Assembly (NCBI GenBank): GCA_033961575.1
Contig: CM066732.1
Location: forward strand, 69,602,687-69,666,686
Length of the DNA: 64,000 bases
Source: Aselliscus stoliczkanus
Lineage: Eukaryota; Chordata; Mammalia; Chiroptera; Hipposideridae
Direction: 5' to 3'
Positions 1 through 11,919 of this stretch are shown piece by piece (the stretch's first letter is position 1; every line of letters begins with the position of its first letter). A program made the position numbers and the translations under genes. Under the pieces are notes generated by a model that was not told the origin of the DNA, made no database searches, and saw only the letters and a list, made by a program, of their open reading frames with translations.

Positions 1-1317
1 TGATATTCCAAAGTTCACACAACTAGAATTTGTGGAGCTCAGATTTCAGTGCATGATTTTCTCATACAAAGCTTGTTATCAAAATCACTTAGATTATTCT
101 ATCTGGAAAATGGTATAAAAGTATTAGTGTCTGTATAAATGGAATGGTCGGCCCAACAATAAGAAACATGGTTATAGCAAACAGGCATACTAAAGCTCCA
201 AATCAAATTAAGCTCTTCTTCATGCACCAGTTGATGACATTAGTATAAGGATTTACCTTTCAATGAACATGCTTCTGGGAGAGAAAGCACTCTCACTGTT
301 ATTACACTATCAATCCTGAGAGTAAAAGAACAACTTAAGGGCGATATATGGAGACAAGAAAGACATTTGGCCAAATTAGACATACTCAAGACAGGACAAA
401 AGAAAGAACAAAGGGGCATGGATTATAAATTTCAAAGTATCCATATTCAAATTCTTATTTCATCATTTGTAGATTTCTGTGGTTTGGGAAGAGTAGATTG
501 TGTGAGTATCCTAAGTTTCTAAACTGTAAATAGAAATTGGAAAAAAAAAAGAGAGACCTCAAGGAGCCTTCAGTGGATTAAGAGAATTTATGTAAGCAGT
601 TTCTTGAATGAAGCAGGAGTTCACCTAAAGTTAGTTTGCATCCCTCATCCGACTATTGATTTAGCCCAATTTTTCCACAGGGTAGTAGTTCTCTTTTACT
701 TATAAAGTTCCCTTTGGAAGCTGCACCCAATGGGTGATAATTACCACAATTTATTAAGCTACAAATTCAAAATCTGAAATTTTGCGATGACGACTGTAAA
801 ACATAGAGCCATATTTTAAAATTGTAACTTTGATGTTTCCAAAGCAATTTACTTGGCATTAGTGAGACACTCTACTTACAAATGAAGTTTGTATATAAAT
901 TATCTTCTTTTTTTGTTGATAGCCAAAGACATTTTGATTTGTAAAATGCCTTAATTATTTTCATATATATTGTTTTTATTTACAGCAATGAAAACAAACA
1001 TTATATCCCTATTGCTTCTTTTTGTCAAATGCATTATTAATATTTCATAGAGAAAATCTAAAGAAGAGTGCACACTGATTTAAAAATGGCAGATGATAGC
1101 ACATATATTTATATTGCATACAAAAAGCACAAGGTGAAGCTTGATAACTTCTTTAAGATGCTTTTCTCATTTTGAATATGACAATACATAAAAAATAACT
1201 GTGAAAAATGAAATAATTTTTGTCTTATTAGGCAGAGGCACAAATATAACAGTACCAAAAGCAGAAAATGAGTATCAAATTAAATTCAGGTCTAAGAATA
1301 CTTAATTCCATCTGCAA
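1..1317. other. AT-rich spacer, no recognisable feature
   Basis: I see no open frame, RNA gene or repeat family that I can name here. The sequence is AT-rich, with only short homopolymer runs. Confidence 0.5.
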
Positions 1318-1332
1318 GAAAGACTACAGAAA

Positions 1333-1437
1333 GGGCCGGCCGAGTGGCGTGGTGGTTAAGCGCTGGCTTTGGAAGCCAGCGGCCCCGGTTCGGTCCCACA
1401 TATGAGGGCCGGCAACACTGCCCTCAAAAAAAAAAAA
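1333..1437 (+). mobile_element. Short tRNA-derived SINE (GGCCGGCC head)
   Basis: The element begins GGGCCGGCCGAGTGG and has a tRNA-like body: an A-box region with GTGGTTAAGCG, an anticodon-like hairpin (CTGGC stem, loop TTTGGAA) and a B box GGTTCGGTCCC. It ends at ACTGCCCTC plus 12 A. A perfect 15-bp target duplication, GAAAGACTACAGAAA, lies at 1318-1332 and 1438-1452, which marks target-primed insertion. It is the reference short copy for this window. Confidence 0.93.
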
Positions 1438-1452
1438 GAAAGACTACAGAAA

Positions 1453-3119
1453 CTACCATGAGAAAAATGTCTATCTCCAAAGAATACAAAGTGTAGAACT
1501 TTAGAAATGGTACAAATTTGCATCTTTTTTGCTTTATTTTATTAGAATGGTGGCAAGTTATATGCAATGGTGAACTTAGAAGCTGTAATAATGATATCAA
1601 ACAACTAAGAGAGAAGTGATCATATGAAAGCAAAAAATTCCTATAAAAATATAAATCACTACAATTATTACAATTAATGAAGATATGGTCAAATGTAGAA
1701 GATTTGTACCTAAATGCTAAAGCAGAAATCAGTTTACAGGAAAAAAAGTAAAATAATTAAAGCAACTTAAAACTAATAGCCAGGACATCAAATAAAATGA
1801 ATTGCTAGTTTAGGCTGAATATCTCTTGGAATACAATATATTTTGCTAATTTGAAGTTGAAAAGGTTTTATAAAAAAAAAAAAAGGACTTGATATTGTTC
1901 ACTGTGCTCACTGAAAAAGATGAGGTATAAAATTGTATAGGAACATCAAAAATGAGATGAAAAGGAACTGGGGGATACCACTGGTATGCTCATAAATGGA
2001 AAGAGAGTAAAACATTATTGAAGAGTTTAAGGACATAGAAATAAGATGATATCTAACAGGGACTGGCAAAGAACTGTATTGAAAGATGTTCCCAGCTAGA
2101 AAAATCATTTCCAAGTGGTTTTTATTTTCATCCAGTTGAGTTGGTGATAGCATCCCATAATTTTTTAAAAATAGCTTCTACTAGTTAAGAGGTCTGGCTT
2201 GATAAGTATATAAAGGCTATTTGTTACCTGGTGATAGAAAATGATAAATAAATTTGATGATTGCTTGTGGAAGTAAATGGAATAAATATACCATTTAAAT
2301 AATGTTTTAAAAATATATTGTTAATAGTGTAATGTATGAATCTTTGAAAATGAATTATACATCATACTACACTTAATTTCTCCTTTTTTAAAAAAAACTT
2401 TTTGGGCTGTTCTCACTATGTTTTTAAATAAAATAAATATATCCACTATTGTAGTAAGCTTTTTGAACAAATATTGTACAGCTACTTACTATCATAACAC
2501 AATCTTGAGAATGTAGCACTGAAAAAAAAAGACATGATAATGGTAGCTTGCTCTCATAAGGTTTACCATCAAACATGGAAGACAGATAAAACTAATGAAT
2601 GTCCACATTAACTATCACACATATTTATTTTCCATCACTATGAAGCTTCCACTCCTTACCTTGAAACACTGAGATAGGATTGATCATGTCCAATTTTAAA
2701 CTTCAATGCCATTTGAAAACATTGGACATAGATTTCTTTATAGCACTTACAATTATATAACGTTACACTTGTTTACACATTTTTCTTTATAATTGACCTA
2801 CATTATTTAGAGCTGGCCTCATATTATTATGACTTCATATTTCCAGCATAGTGTAGTACCTGGAACATACAAGTTAGCAAAATCTATCTATTTTAGGCCT
2901 GAGTAAAGTCAGTATAGAGGAGTACTAAAGTTATTTTGTATAATGGTAATAAATACATTTACACAGACCATAGTTTAAAATAGAATTGTTCTTCCTAAAA
3001 AAAAAAAAAGTATTCGATGTTTGGTAGAACAAATTTTTAGATGTGGAGACCAGATATCAGAATGTTTCAGTGCCTGATCCAGAGTAATAAGCAAGTTTAG
3101 AAACAAGAAACCCCAACTC
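1453..3119. other. AT-rich spacer, no recognisable feature
   Basis: The stretch has A-runs and AT-rich sequence. Short open frames here have no recognisable domain and are probably chance. No repeat family could be named. Confidence 0.45.
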
Positions 3120-3130
3120 CAAATTATGTG

Positions 3131-3248
3131 GGGGTTTTTTGTGTTTTTTTTTTTGAGGGCAGTGTCACTGGCCCTCATAAGTGGGACCCGAACCGGGGCC
3201 ACTGGCTTCCAAAGCCAGCTTTTAACCGCCGCGCCACTCGGCCGGCCA
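3131..3248 (-). mobile_element. Short tRNA-derived SINE (GGCCGGCC head), reversed
   Basis: This is the reverse complement of the 1333-1437 family. It reads T-rich tail, GAGGGCAGTGTCACTGGCCCTC, GGGACCCGAACCGGGGCC (B box), CCACTCGGCCGGCC. The 11-bp target duplication CAAATTATGTG is at 3120-3130 and 3249-3259. Confidence 0.93.
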
Positions 3249-3950
3249 CAAATTATGTGTTTTGTACATTACATCTGCTAAAAAAAAAATCCAAATTTGG
3301 AAATAGGCCAAAGGGATTGCAATTGTTCTGTCAGTTTCATGCTGGTGTTACCTAGCTTGTCCAAATCAGGATTACCTCATTCTCAAAGGTTTGTACCTTT
3401 TATTCCTATTTATTTATATATGTTTGTAGCAAATCAACTGATTTATGCCCAATAGTAATATAAATAATTCCTGTCTAGTATTATAGAAAAGATAACAATA
3501 AAGATTATGGCTTATAATACTGTAGTACATTAACTATAAATTTATTAAAAAACCTTATTTCTGTGTGCCATTTTATTGTACTTATACTATGTATCTCATC
3601 TGTTCAAATGATATTTGAACAAGCTTTGCAGTCTTTCTAGTCTCTTCATTGATAAGTTAGTTAATACATGGCTAACATGTTTATCGGAGTCATGCTTCTA
3701 ACTTTTTGAAGTTTATATTTAACAACACATTTAGAATTGATTTTATCTGTCCAGGAACCCATCCCTTCCTTCTTTGAGTAAATTAATGCTTTTTCCTCAG
3801 CCAATTATGTGAACGGAGCAGGGCTGCCTTCCCAGTATACTTCTTTCAGAGCCAAAAGTTGGAGAATATTTTCCAGGACATTTCAGTTATACCACATTTT
3901 TACTGTCTGATAGTGCATTTATTAAATTAAGACAGATTTTTATCCTTCCC

Positions 3951-3952
<2 letters not shown>

Positions 3953-4004
<52 letters not shown>
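3953..4004. repeat. (AT)n microsatellite, about 26 units
   Basis: An uninterrupted alternating AT tract of about 52 bp, self-complementary. It is likely to be length-variable between individuals. Confidence 0.95.
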
Positions 4005-4007
<3 letters not shown>

Positions 4008-4182
4008 AAGAAAGGAAAAACCTGTATTAAAATTATGCTGATGGTAACCATTTTGAGCACCTCTTGTAATTGCAGATGTCAAACTTGACTTGTATTCATC
4101 TTTTGTTATTAGTATATATGGAGGATTACAATTTTAACATTGTTTTTTTCCATTCTTAAAATGTGTATATACTTTTTTGGCA

Positions 4183-4184
<2 letters not shown>

Positions 4185-4218
<34 letters not shown>
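4185..4218. repeat. (GT)n microsatellite, 17 units
   Basis: A pure GT tract following CACC. It lies about 180 bp after the (AT)n tract. Confidence 0.95.
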
Positions 4219-4221
<3 letters not shown>

Positions 4222-7175
4222 AATTTTACCCCCATTTTAGGAGCCGAAGAAATAGACAGATTTGAGTAAAAGAGCTAGCTGGATGAGAATCAGGAGTTAA
4301 CAACCAAATTTTCCCACCACATTGAGAAGCAGAGGAGCAAAAGGAAGAAAGAGAGAGAATGAATTTTAATGATTTCTCTAAGTTCCTGCATCAAACTTTG
4401 CTTGAAACTACATTATTTCTAGTCTTCCCTAAGTGAGGGGAAAAATTGTTTTTGCTTTAGGGAGTTTGATTTGTTTTTCTATTTCTCATAACCAAGTAAT
4501 CCTAACTAGGGTGTTAAGCAATGGAAATGAATTTAGCAAACAAATATAGTAAATATGGACATATTTTGCATTAAATAATGAAGGCTTATATAAAAAAATG
4601 ATAGTAAACTTTAGCTTACTACAATTATATTTTGAAGGAATATTCTAAATGAACGTGTTTTATACATTACTGATTTTTGACTGGAATCTCTTCAGTCCAA
4701 AAATGAAATCACAGATGATGAGATTGCACTAATAATAAGTCAGAGACAGTACTAGAAACTTTTACTGAGAATTAGAAAACCTAATGGCAATAACAGAAAT
4801 TTTAAAAAGGAAAAAAAAAAAAAGAACAGAAAAACAGGAACTATAATAGTTGAAAGCTCAGGAATTTTCATGTTTGTTGAAGGCCTTCATATAATATTGG
4901 AAGTTAAATTGATAGACTGACATTATGAAGGAAAATATATTCAATTATGAATGATATCATTTTAAACAACAGCAAAATAACTGGGTATGTAGGAAACTTT
5001 GGAAGCTTTAGAAGCTATAGCAGTAAAGACTTATCTAGAAAATATTTGCTTGTAGAATGTCAAAAATAAAAAAGGTAACTGTTTAAAATGATCATGAAGA
5101 CATATTTTGTGCTTTTAAGGGACCATTTTCCTTTCACTATAAAACACTGAGAGAATAACTGAGGCTAGTATAAAATTACTTATAACACATTTTCTTTTAT
5201 CTAAAGAAAGGAATGGCAAATTTTACCTGAGAAAAAGATTCAATGCATGTGTTTTTTTCCTTTAAAATACATTGGAGACAACAGAGCTTCATAACTGCCC
5301 TCCATGTCCGCTTATTTAGGCCACAGATACCTCCTTTTTACTCTTGTTATTTCGTGCATGCTTGAACTGTCTTCTTTGCCCTTAATTTGCTCCTAACTTT
5401 TATAACATGTAATCCCATATAGGCTTTCCTATTGAAGAGTAGAGCACGGAATAGATGGTGAAGGAGAAGTTTCAAACACTGAAATCTTTACCTATGTCTG
5501 CTGTTCTTTTTCTCATTATCATAAAACATTCACAGATTGTTCATCAAACATAAATATATTTTAAAACATTTAAAACATATTAGAGTGACTCATTTGTATG
5601 TATGGCTTTTATGATATTTTGATTTCTGGAGAGCAGAGCAAAGCTATTATTCATCATTTCTATCCACAGAATCAAGCACTATATTATAAAAAGGATTAAC
5701 TCTATTATCTCTATATATTTAGTTAATTAATATGATAGTTCCTAAATTCACTCTTCTATAAGAGCGTGAGTTCTAAATAAAATACAGCCAACTTATATAC
5801 ACCCCTATTACTACTACCTGTATATACTTAACTCTTTCTCAGGCACACTATTCTGTTGACAGACTATTTATATAGTATCGCATAATTTACAAAAAGCTCA
5901 TTTTACTGCCTCTCAGGAATTTATGTTTTAACCCTCTGCCACCTGGTATATTTCTTAAAGAGTTTTCAACTTGCATCTGATAGCCGTTCAGAGTGTGGAC
6001 AGGGTAGATTGGCTCATTGCTTAGCTTTGTAGACAGTCTTTTCAAAAGCTCAGATTTATTAATCTTGTTTAATGGGAGTATTATGTTTTCCAATCTTTCT
6101 GACAACATTTAATGCTCTTTTATTGTCCCCAAAATTATTTATCTTAAGAATTTTTGCCTCCTTCTAATAGTTTCATGTTTTACCTATATTTTTCTTTTTC
6201 AGAGGTTCAATTTTAGCTTTCTATTGGACAGGACTTAAAAATATTTATTATAGGACAGAACACATTATGAAATGAGAAAAATATATTGCCATTCATTATA
6301 AAATGCAAATGTTCATTATATCATTTAATTTCTCCACATTAATTGTATCTGTATTATGGTGTATTTCATAAATGCATAATATTATGAGTATATATCTTTT
6401 CTAATTTATGCACTTTCTACACATTGCTGTGTATAACATACTGCCACCCATTGTATATATTAGATGCTACCTAGATTTGTTGCTGCATTCAGTGTGTTGA
6501 CAATGAAAATATCTGATAAGGCTAACATATGTGTAGGCTCCTCTCTTATGCAATGACGAAAGTCACTTGTATAAATTGCTTTTCTCCAAAACTAGATGTT
6601 AGTAGCTTCAAATATGCCTTCTTGTATTTTCAAGCTGGACACCTTTTTATATATCAACCAAAAACATCAGTTTGGGAATCAAATGTTTTACATGCGATTG
6701 TAATAAGAAATAAGCTTTTACTCCTTCTGAATGCAGGTACGCTGGAGAACTTAAAGCTAGTGAGCAGATCTTGCTTTAAAGCAGTGTCTCTGTTTTAATA
6801 CTTTTTATAGCTGCCAGAGACTCAGGTCCATGAAGGGTTCCAAATATTCACCTGTTCTCTACTGCAAGTAAGACAACAGTTTAACGCTGAGTAGATCTGG
6901 CACTACATATACGAAAGTCAGGTAATTTCAAGTAAAAACAATTTACTTAGATTTTCCCAAGTCTTTAATAAAAGCTATCCCACACAAAAAAGAAACAAAA
7001 AATTTCAACCACTTTAGAAGCCTTAGAGCAACAAATTGCTGTAGTGAGTAATTAGAGTCAGTCCTGGTTCTGCCACTAGGTGTCACTTGACCTCTTGGAA
7101 CCATTTCCCTCTCTATGGTATCTTTCAGCACTGATATTTATGATTATGTGTTTAGAGATAAGAAACGGAAAAATA

Positions 7176-7256
7176 TTGGGTTGTCAGAAAAGTCATGACA
7201 CATTTTTGCAACGAAAAACATAGAAAAAATACGTCATGACTTTTCTGACAACCCAA
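7176..7256. mobile_element. Mariner-type MITE, 81 bp
   Basis: The element opens TTGGGTTGTCAGAAAAG and closes with its reverse complement CTTTTCTGACAACCCAA. The first and last 24 bases are perfectly complementary. It is flanked by TA on both sides (7174-7175 and 7257-7258), the target duplication of Tc1/mariner elements. With only about 33 bp between the inverted repeats it has no coding capacity and is a non-autonomous miniature element. A second, more diverged copy is at 36106-36185. Confidence 0.9.
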
Positions 7257-7359
7257 TAGATATAAGTTGTGTTCATTTCATTGGATGGATAAATGACCTT
7301 CTCCAGGAATATTACTCTGCTCAATGGACCAACTCTTGCCAAACCACACTGGTTTTTCT

Positions 7360-7740
7360 TTCTGCCTAGAATGTTCTTCCCCTCATATTATCCAGGTGGC
7401 TGGTTAGCTTTCTTCCCTTTCTCAAGTCTTTGATTATCTGTCAGTCCTACATAAAACTGCAACTTTCCCTCACTCTCTCTATGCCAATATCCTCTATTCC
7501 GTTTTACTCTAATATACCTTTTCTTTTATTCATGGCACTTTTCTCCTTTTAACACACTATATAATTTGCTTATTTATCATGCTTATGTTGACATATACGT
7601 GTTCTCTCTGCTAGACTATAATATTCCAAGGATAGGAGACTTTGTTTAAATCACTGGGGTTTTCCTAACACCTAGTACAGTGCCTGCACTTAGGTATCAT
7701 TTAATAAATACTAGTGGAATGGATTTAGAGATCCATACTG
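7360..7740 (+). mobile_element. LINE-2 (L2) 3' end
   Basis: The order of motifs follows the L2 3' end as I know it: CCTAGAATGTTCTTCCCCTC near 7367, pyrimidine-rich sequence, GACTTTGTTTAAATCACTGG, then CTAGTACAGTGCCTGCACTTAGG, and finally TTTAATAAATACTAGTGGAATGGA. It is ancient and diverged, with no coding capacity. Confidence 0.8.
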
Positions 7741-7996
7741 ACATATGTTACAATTTTAAATGGTCCAAAAACAAAGTATACATCTTTAAAATAATAAGTC
7801 CATGCTCTCTCAAACTAAAAGAGAATGAGAAAACTGTAGAAAACATACAAGCTAATGTGAATAAGTAGAAAGGGAAAAAATTACCTAATGCATATGTTCA
7901 ATCTAAATTTTGGAAACAGAAGCTTTTTTTCACCCATAGGAAATCCAGAGTAAAATCTAAGGGCAGAAAAAGAGAAGGGCAAAAGATATAGGGGAG

Positions 7997-8438
7997 GGCC
8001 GGCCGAGTGGAGCACTGGTTAAGATCTAGCTTGGGATGCCAGTGGCCCAGGTTCGGATCCCACATATGAGGGCCAGTGACACTGCCCTCTACAGCTAAGA
8101 TGGTGAACAACAGCTCCACCTGGAGGTGGGCTGCGGTGAGTCCCGGGGCCGGCATAGCTATAGCCCCTGCTACAGTGGGCTGCCATAAGCTGCAGTGAGT
8201 GGCCGGCAGTCAGTGTGAGCAGCCAGCAGCCGGTGTGAGCTGCCAAGAGCTGCTGAAAGCAGCGTCCAGAGGCTGGCGACCGATCTGCCTCACCCAGGAA
8301 GAGCGCAATGATGATACCAACATGGGCCAGTGAAGTAATGTCCTCCACAACTATACTCAACTTGTCTGTTCCCCATCCCCGGTTCCCCAACACTGTTCCC
8401 CTCCCTCAGTTCCCCAATAAAATCTTAGGAAAAAAAAC
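7997..8438 (+). mobile_element. Long-form SINE (GGCCGGCC head plus GC-rich body)
   Basis: The 5' 100 bp match the short SINE, but the element continues past ACTGCCCTC into about 300 bp of GC-rich body. That body holds degenerate tandem GCAGCCGGTGTGAG-type units, then CTGTTCCCC and CCCAATAAAATCTTA. The perfect 13-bp target duplication AGATATAGGGGAG is at 7984-7996 and 8439-8451, so the whole 442 bp moved as one unit. Open frames across it are by-products of its GC content. Confidence 0.9.
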
Positions 8439-8678
8439 AGATATAGGGGAGTTTAAAGGGGAAAAAAAAGCTTTCTTTGGGTTGGTATGAAGGGTAAAAA
8501 AATCTCACCCGCTTATTTTCTCCACCTCGCTCTCACCCCACCATTCAGAGGAGCCCGTGCCACTTCTGAAAACCCCTAGGCTAATAAGAAACACAGTTTG
8601 AAAAAATTACCTTACGGAAAGAATGACTTAATAAGTAAGGCTAAAGCTAAAGTAGACTAAAAATAAAAATGGGATAGT

Positions 8679-9121
8679 GGGCCGGCCGAGTGGCCCATTG
8701 GTTAAGCACTGGTTTTGGGACGCCAGCGGCCCCAGTTCGGATCCCACATGAGGGCCAGGGACACTGCCCTCTACAGCTAACAACAGCTCCACCTGGAGCT
8801 GGGCTGTGCGAGCCCCGGTGATGGTGAGGGCTGCAGCCCCTGCTGCAGTGGGCTGCCATAGGCTACAGTGAGTGGCCTGCAGCCAGCGTGAGTGGCTGGC
8901 AGCCAAGCGTGAGCTGCCAATAGCTGCGGTGAGCGACATCCAGAGGCCAGCGACCCATCTGCCTCATCCGGGAAGAGCGCAATGACGATACCAACAGTGA
9001 AGCAACATCCTCCGCAACTAAACTGAAGAACAAAAAGACAGCAACTTGTCTGTTCCCCTTCCCCGATTCCCCAACGCTGTTCCCCTCCACCAATTCCCCA
9101 ATAAAATCCTTAAAAAAAAAA
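8679..9121 (+). mobile_element. Long-form SINE, second copy
   Basis: Same architecture as the element 240 bp upstream: GGCCGGCCGAGTGG head, B box GTTCGGATCCC, GC-rich body, ACTTGTCTGTTCCCC and CCCAATAAAATCCTT, then an A tail. The 14-bp target duplication AAAAATGGGATAGT is at 8665-8678 and 9122-9135. Having its own target duplication, it is an independent insertion and not a tandem duplicate. Confidence 0.9.
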
Positions 9122-9214
9122 AAAAATGGGATAGTTATCCAAAGTCAGATTGTGATAGTCTTATGTGCTTTGTTCAGTGGATTATGATTTTACCTTAAAA
9201 GTACAGGGATTGGG

Positions 9215-9355
9215 GGCCGGCCAAGTGGGGCGGTGGTTAAGTGCTGGCCTGGGAGGCCAGTGGCCCCGGTTCGGGTCCCACATATGAGGGCCAGTGACAC
9301 TGCCCTAAAAAACAAAAAACAAAAGAAAGAAACAAACAAAAACAACAAAATAAAT
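9215..9355 (+). mobile_element. Short SINE (GGCCGGCC head)
   Basis: A short-form copy ending at CACTGCCCT followed by an AAAC/AAAG-rich tail. The imperfect target duplication GTACAGGGATTGGG / GTACAGAGGTTGGG is at 9201-9214 and 9356-9369. It is the third member of the family within 1.4 kb, all in the same orientation. Confidence 0.88.
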
Positions 9356-9369
9356 GTACAGAGGTTGGG

Positions 9370-10535
9370 GCAGTGTGTTAATCAAATATAGCAATCCTAG
9401 TGTTGGTATATTGTGGAAATGTAGATAGCATTTTAAAAGGTTTATAAATTAATGAGGTATCCATAATAGTTTAAGTAACAGAGTTTACATGGGGGTCATA
9501 TACTGTACCTTTTTAACTTGGTAAGGTGACATATACAGAATACAACCACTCTTTCCCCTCAGTTAGACCTCTGCTAACCACATCCATTGTATGGGCCTCT
9601 TTCAGAGCAGAATAACTATGAGCAGCAGACCAGAAACTTTATTTCAATTCCTAAGTCCTAATGTTATCAAATAAATTAAAAGTACTTTCCATACTTTGAA
9701 TCCCCCAAATCACTTTCAACTAAGCTGATATTTCCTATGGATTTCCTATGCATCCGATATACTACGTGCAGTGAGCATTGTATTCTCTAACCTTTCTTTT
9801 AACAGTTATTTGGTCTAAATCTATACAAATGAGCTCTCTGACTCTGCTGAACTACTCAGTTTGGCTATCTTAGTGGTCTGTCTGGATCATTTGAGTAATT
9901 GATTCAGTTTAAAATATTTGCAGAGATTGAGAAGAATGACTGATATGAATCTAAATTACCTATTGTGGCATCCAATCAAAGAAGCTCTGATGGTTCAATG
10001 AAGAGTTAGGCAAACACTGTCACGCTTATATATTTTCAGAGAAAATATTGAAACATTTTTACTGATAGCCCTTTTAATAAAATATGAGGCCAATTGTATA
10101 AATGGTCATTCAACTCATAAAATTCCCGGTGAGAAGTATCGCTGGATCTTATACTAAAACAAAACATGTTAATGATTAACAGTCACATCAGAATGTTCTT
10201 TAATGTATGTTCAAGTGAAGTAACTGCAAAATGGAATACTGATGAGAATTCCCTTGTTCAAGAAGTCTATTGACTTCACTTTTGTTTTCCCTCAATGGTT
10301 TCTGTAAAACTCAAAACACTGCTTCTTTCATAGTTCAAGGGCATACTATTGATACAGCATTTCAATTGAATTTTTATCATATAAAGGTAATTTATTCTAA
10401 TTGTAGCATCCCTATTTATTAATGTAAATTGATAGTACAACAAGTTTGCACATATATTGTCAATAGTGAAATTATTTTTACATACATTTGCTAAATTCAG
10501 AAAATATGATGGCCAAAAACTAGGGGAGAGGAGGA
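9370..10535. other. AT-rich spacer, no recognisable feature
   Basis: No gene or named repeat was recognised. The stretch ends at the L1 fragment that follows. Confidence 0.4.
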
Positions 10536-10745
10536 TATCTACAAGGACCATCAGAGGAATGGGTAAACTAATTGTGGTATAACCATACAATGGAGATACA
10601 CTTTATAATTAAAATTTAATGGACTACTAATATTATGTGACAACTTGGATGAATCTCAGTACCATTAAAGTGGGCAACAAAAGCCAGGCAAAAAGAATTC
10701 ATAGAGCATAGTTGCATCCAAATGAAATTTTACAAAATGGAATTA
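10536..10745 (+). mobile_element. Old L1 3'-terminal fragment, sense
   Basis: It resembles the conserved end of L1 ORF2: ATGGGTAAACTAATTGTGG, ACCATACAATGGAGATACAC, CAACTTGGATGAATCTCAG, then GCCAGGCAAAAAGAATTCA. It is clearly diverged and has stops in every frame. Confidence 0.7.
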
Positions 10746-10759
10746 TACACTACCTATAA

Positions 10760-11000
10760 CGATTTATTTGAAGTTTTCTTTTTCCACACATCTTAATGCC
10801 CTTAAAGTTCATCTAAGTTTTTCCATGTTTTAATAGTTGGTTCCTTTTAATTGCTCAGAAGTATTCCATGGTAATTTGTGCCATACATGTGTTAAACCAT
10901 AGAATTGTAGAAACGTTTTTACTGTTCAATCATTAAGCACTTCAAATGTCATTTTCTTGTTTTCTTGGTATAGTAGCGTTGATTCTGATAAGAATATTTG
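10760..11000 (-). mobile_element. Old L1 3'-terminal fragment, antisense
   Basis: It carries the antisense of the same ORF2 end: TTTTAATTGCTCAGAAGTAT followed by TCCATGG, and CCCTTAAAGTTCATCTAAG. It lies head-to-head with the sense fragment just upstream and overlaps it in L1 coordinates. It is therefore a separate insertion and not a twin-primed half. Confidence 0.6.
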
Positions 11001-11144
11001 GTTTTTCTTACTTCGGCTTTCTGTACATATGTATCATTAATGTTTTTCTCTTTAACAGTGTTATAAAACATATTGTATTTATCAATGTCTTTTTGGAACT
11101 AATGTATGATGTGTGTGTGTGTGCATTTTTTAAAAATGTTTACC

Positions 11145-11830
11145 CAACTTGGGACTTACAGACTGCATTTGAATTATAGCTTTTTAGTTTTCATCCAATT
11201 TGGAAACTTTTTGGCTATTATTTATGCAAATATGTTTTCTTTCCTATTCAACTCTTCTTTCTAGACTCTAGTTACACATGCATTAGAACACTTAACATTG
11301 TCCCACAAGTCACTAGTGCTAATTATATTTTCAGCATAATTAAGGGTCAGCTAATCAGTCATTTTCTATGACTAATTTAGATATGATTAATTTCTACTGA
11401 TAGTCTTCAAATTCACTGATATTTATGGTACTGTGTCTGCTCTGTTAATGGTACTATTCAGGAAATTTTTTATTTCTGATATTTGGTTGTTTTATATCTC
11501 ATTTGTCTTGTCATTGTATTCTTCATTTTCTTTAAATTATTGAGCATATTCATAATCTTTATGGATTTAGACTCTATGAATTTATGATTATGAATCATGT
11601 CCCTATTGGCTAATTTTCTAATTTTATGGGTTATATTTTCCTGCATCTTTGTCTGGTTAGTAATTTTGATAGTGAATATTCTCAAATTTATATTTTCAAA
11701 AACTGAATTTAAAAGAGAATTAATGGGTGTTCAATTTTGTTCTGGCAGGCAGTTATTTACAGATCAACTGAACCTTTGGAAACTTATTTATAGATATTTT
11801 TAAGGGCAGTTCTGCAGTAAATCCTATAGT
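11145..11830 (-). mobile_element. Ancient L1/HAL1-type 3' region, antisense
   Basis: It contains TTTCATCCAATTTGGAAAC, TTTTTGGCTATTATTTATGC and later TTCAAATTCACTGATAT and TTTATTTCTGATATTTGG. I recognise this series as the antisense of mammal-wide L1M/HAL1 3' sequence. It is strongly decayed and AT-rich. Confidence 0.55.
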
Positions 11831-11919
11831 CTACTACCAAGCAATGAATGACTTGATGTCTAATGAATGTCCTATATATTCATAAAGTTGTTCCACTCTG
11901 GCCAGTGTGAACTTGAACG

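Larger units (their letters stand above)
3260..7175. other. AT-rich spacer with two dinucleotide repeats
   Basis: About 3.9 kb with no recognisable gene. Apart from the (AT)n and (GT)n tracts listed separately I could not assign any interspersed repeat. Open frames of 60-90 codons (minus strand 5887-6108, plus strand 6529-6798) have no motif I recognise and are treated as chance. Confidence 0.45.

Noticed and set aside
1333..1400. tRNA gene candidate from the A/B boxes and anticodon-like hairpin
   Set aside because: The same sequence recurs many times with A tails and target duplications. It is the head of a SINE and lacks an acceptor stem.
5887..6108. 73-codon minus-strand frame as a possible exon
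   Set aside because: No known domain was recognised and no convincing splice sites or neighbouring coding segments support it. A homology search would be needed to reopen this.
7997..9355. Possible CRISPR-like or satellite array from three similar units
   Set aside because: The units have separate target duplications and A tails and are independent SINE insertions. CRISPR is not expected in a mammalian genome.
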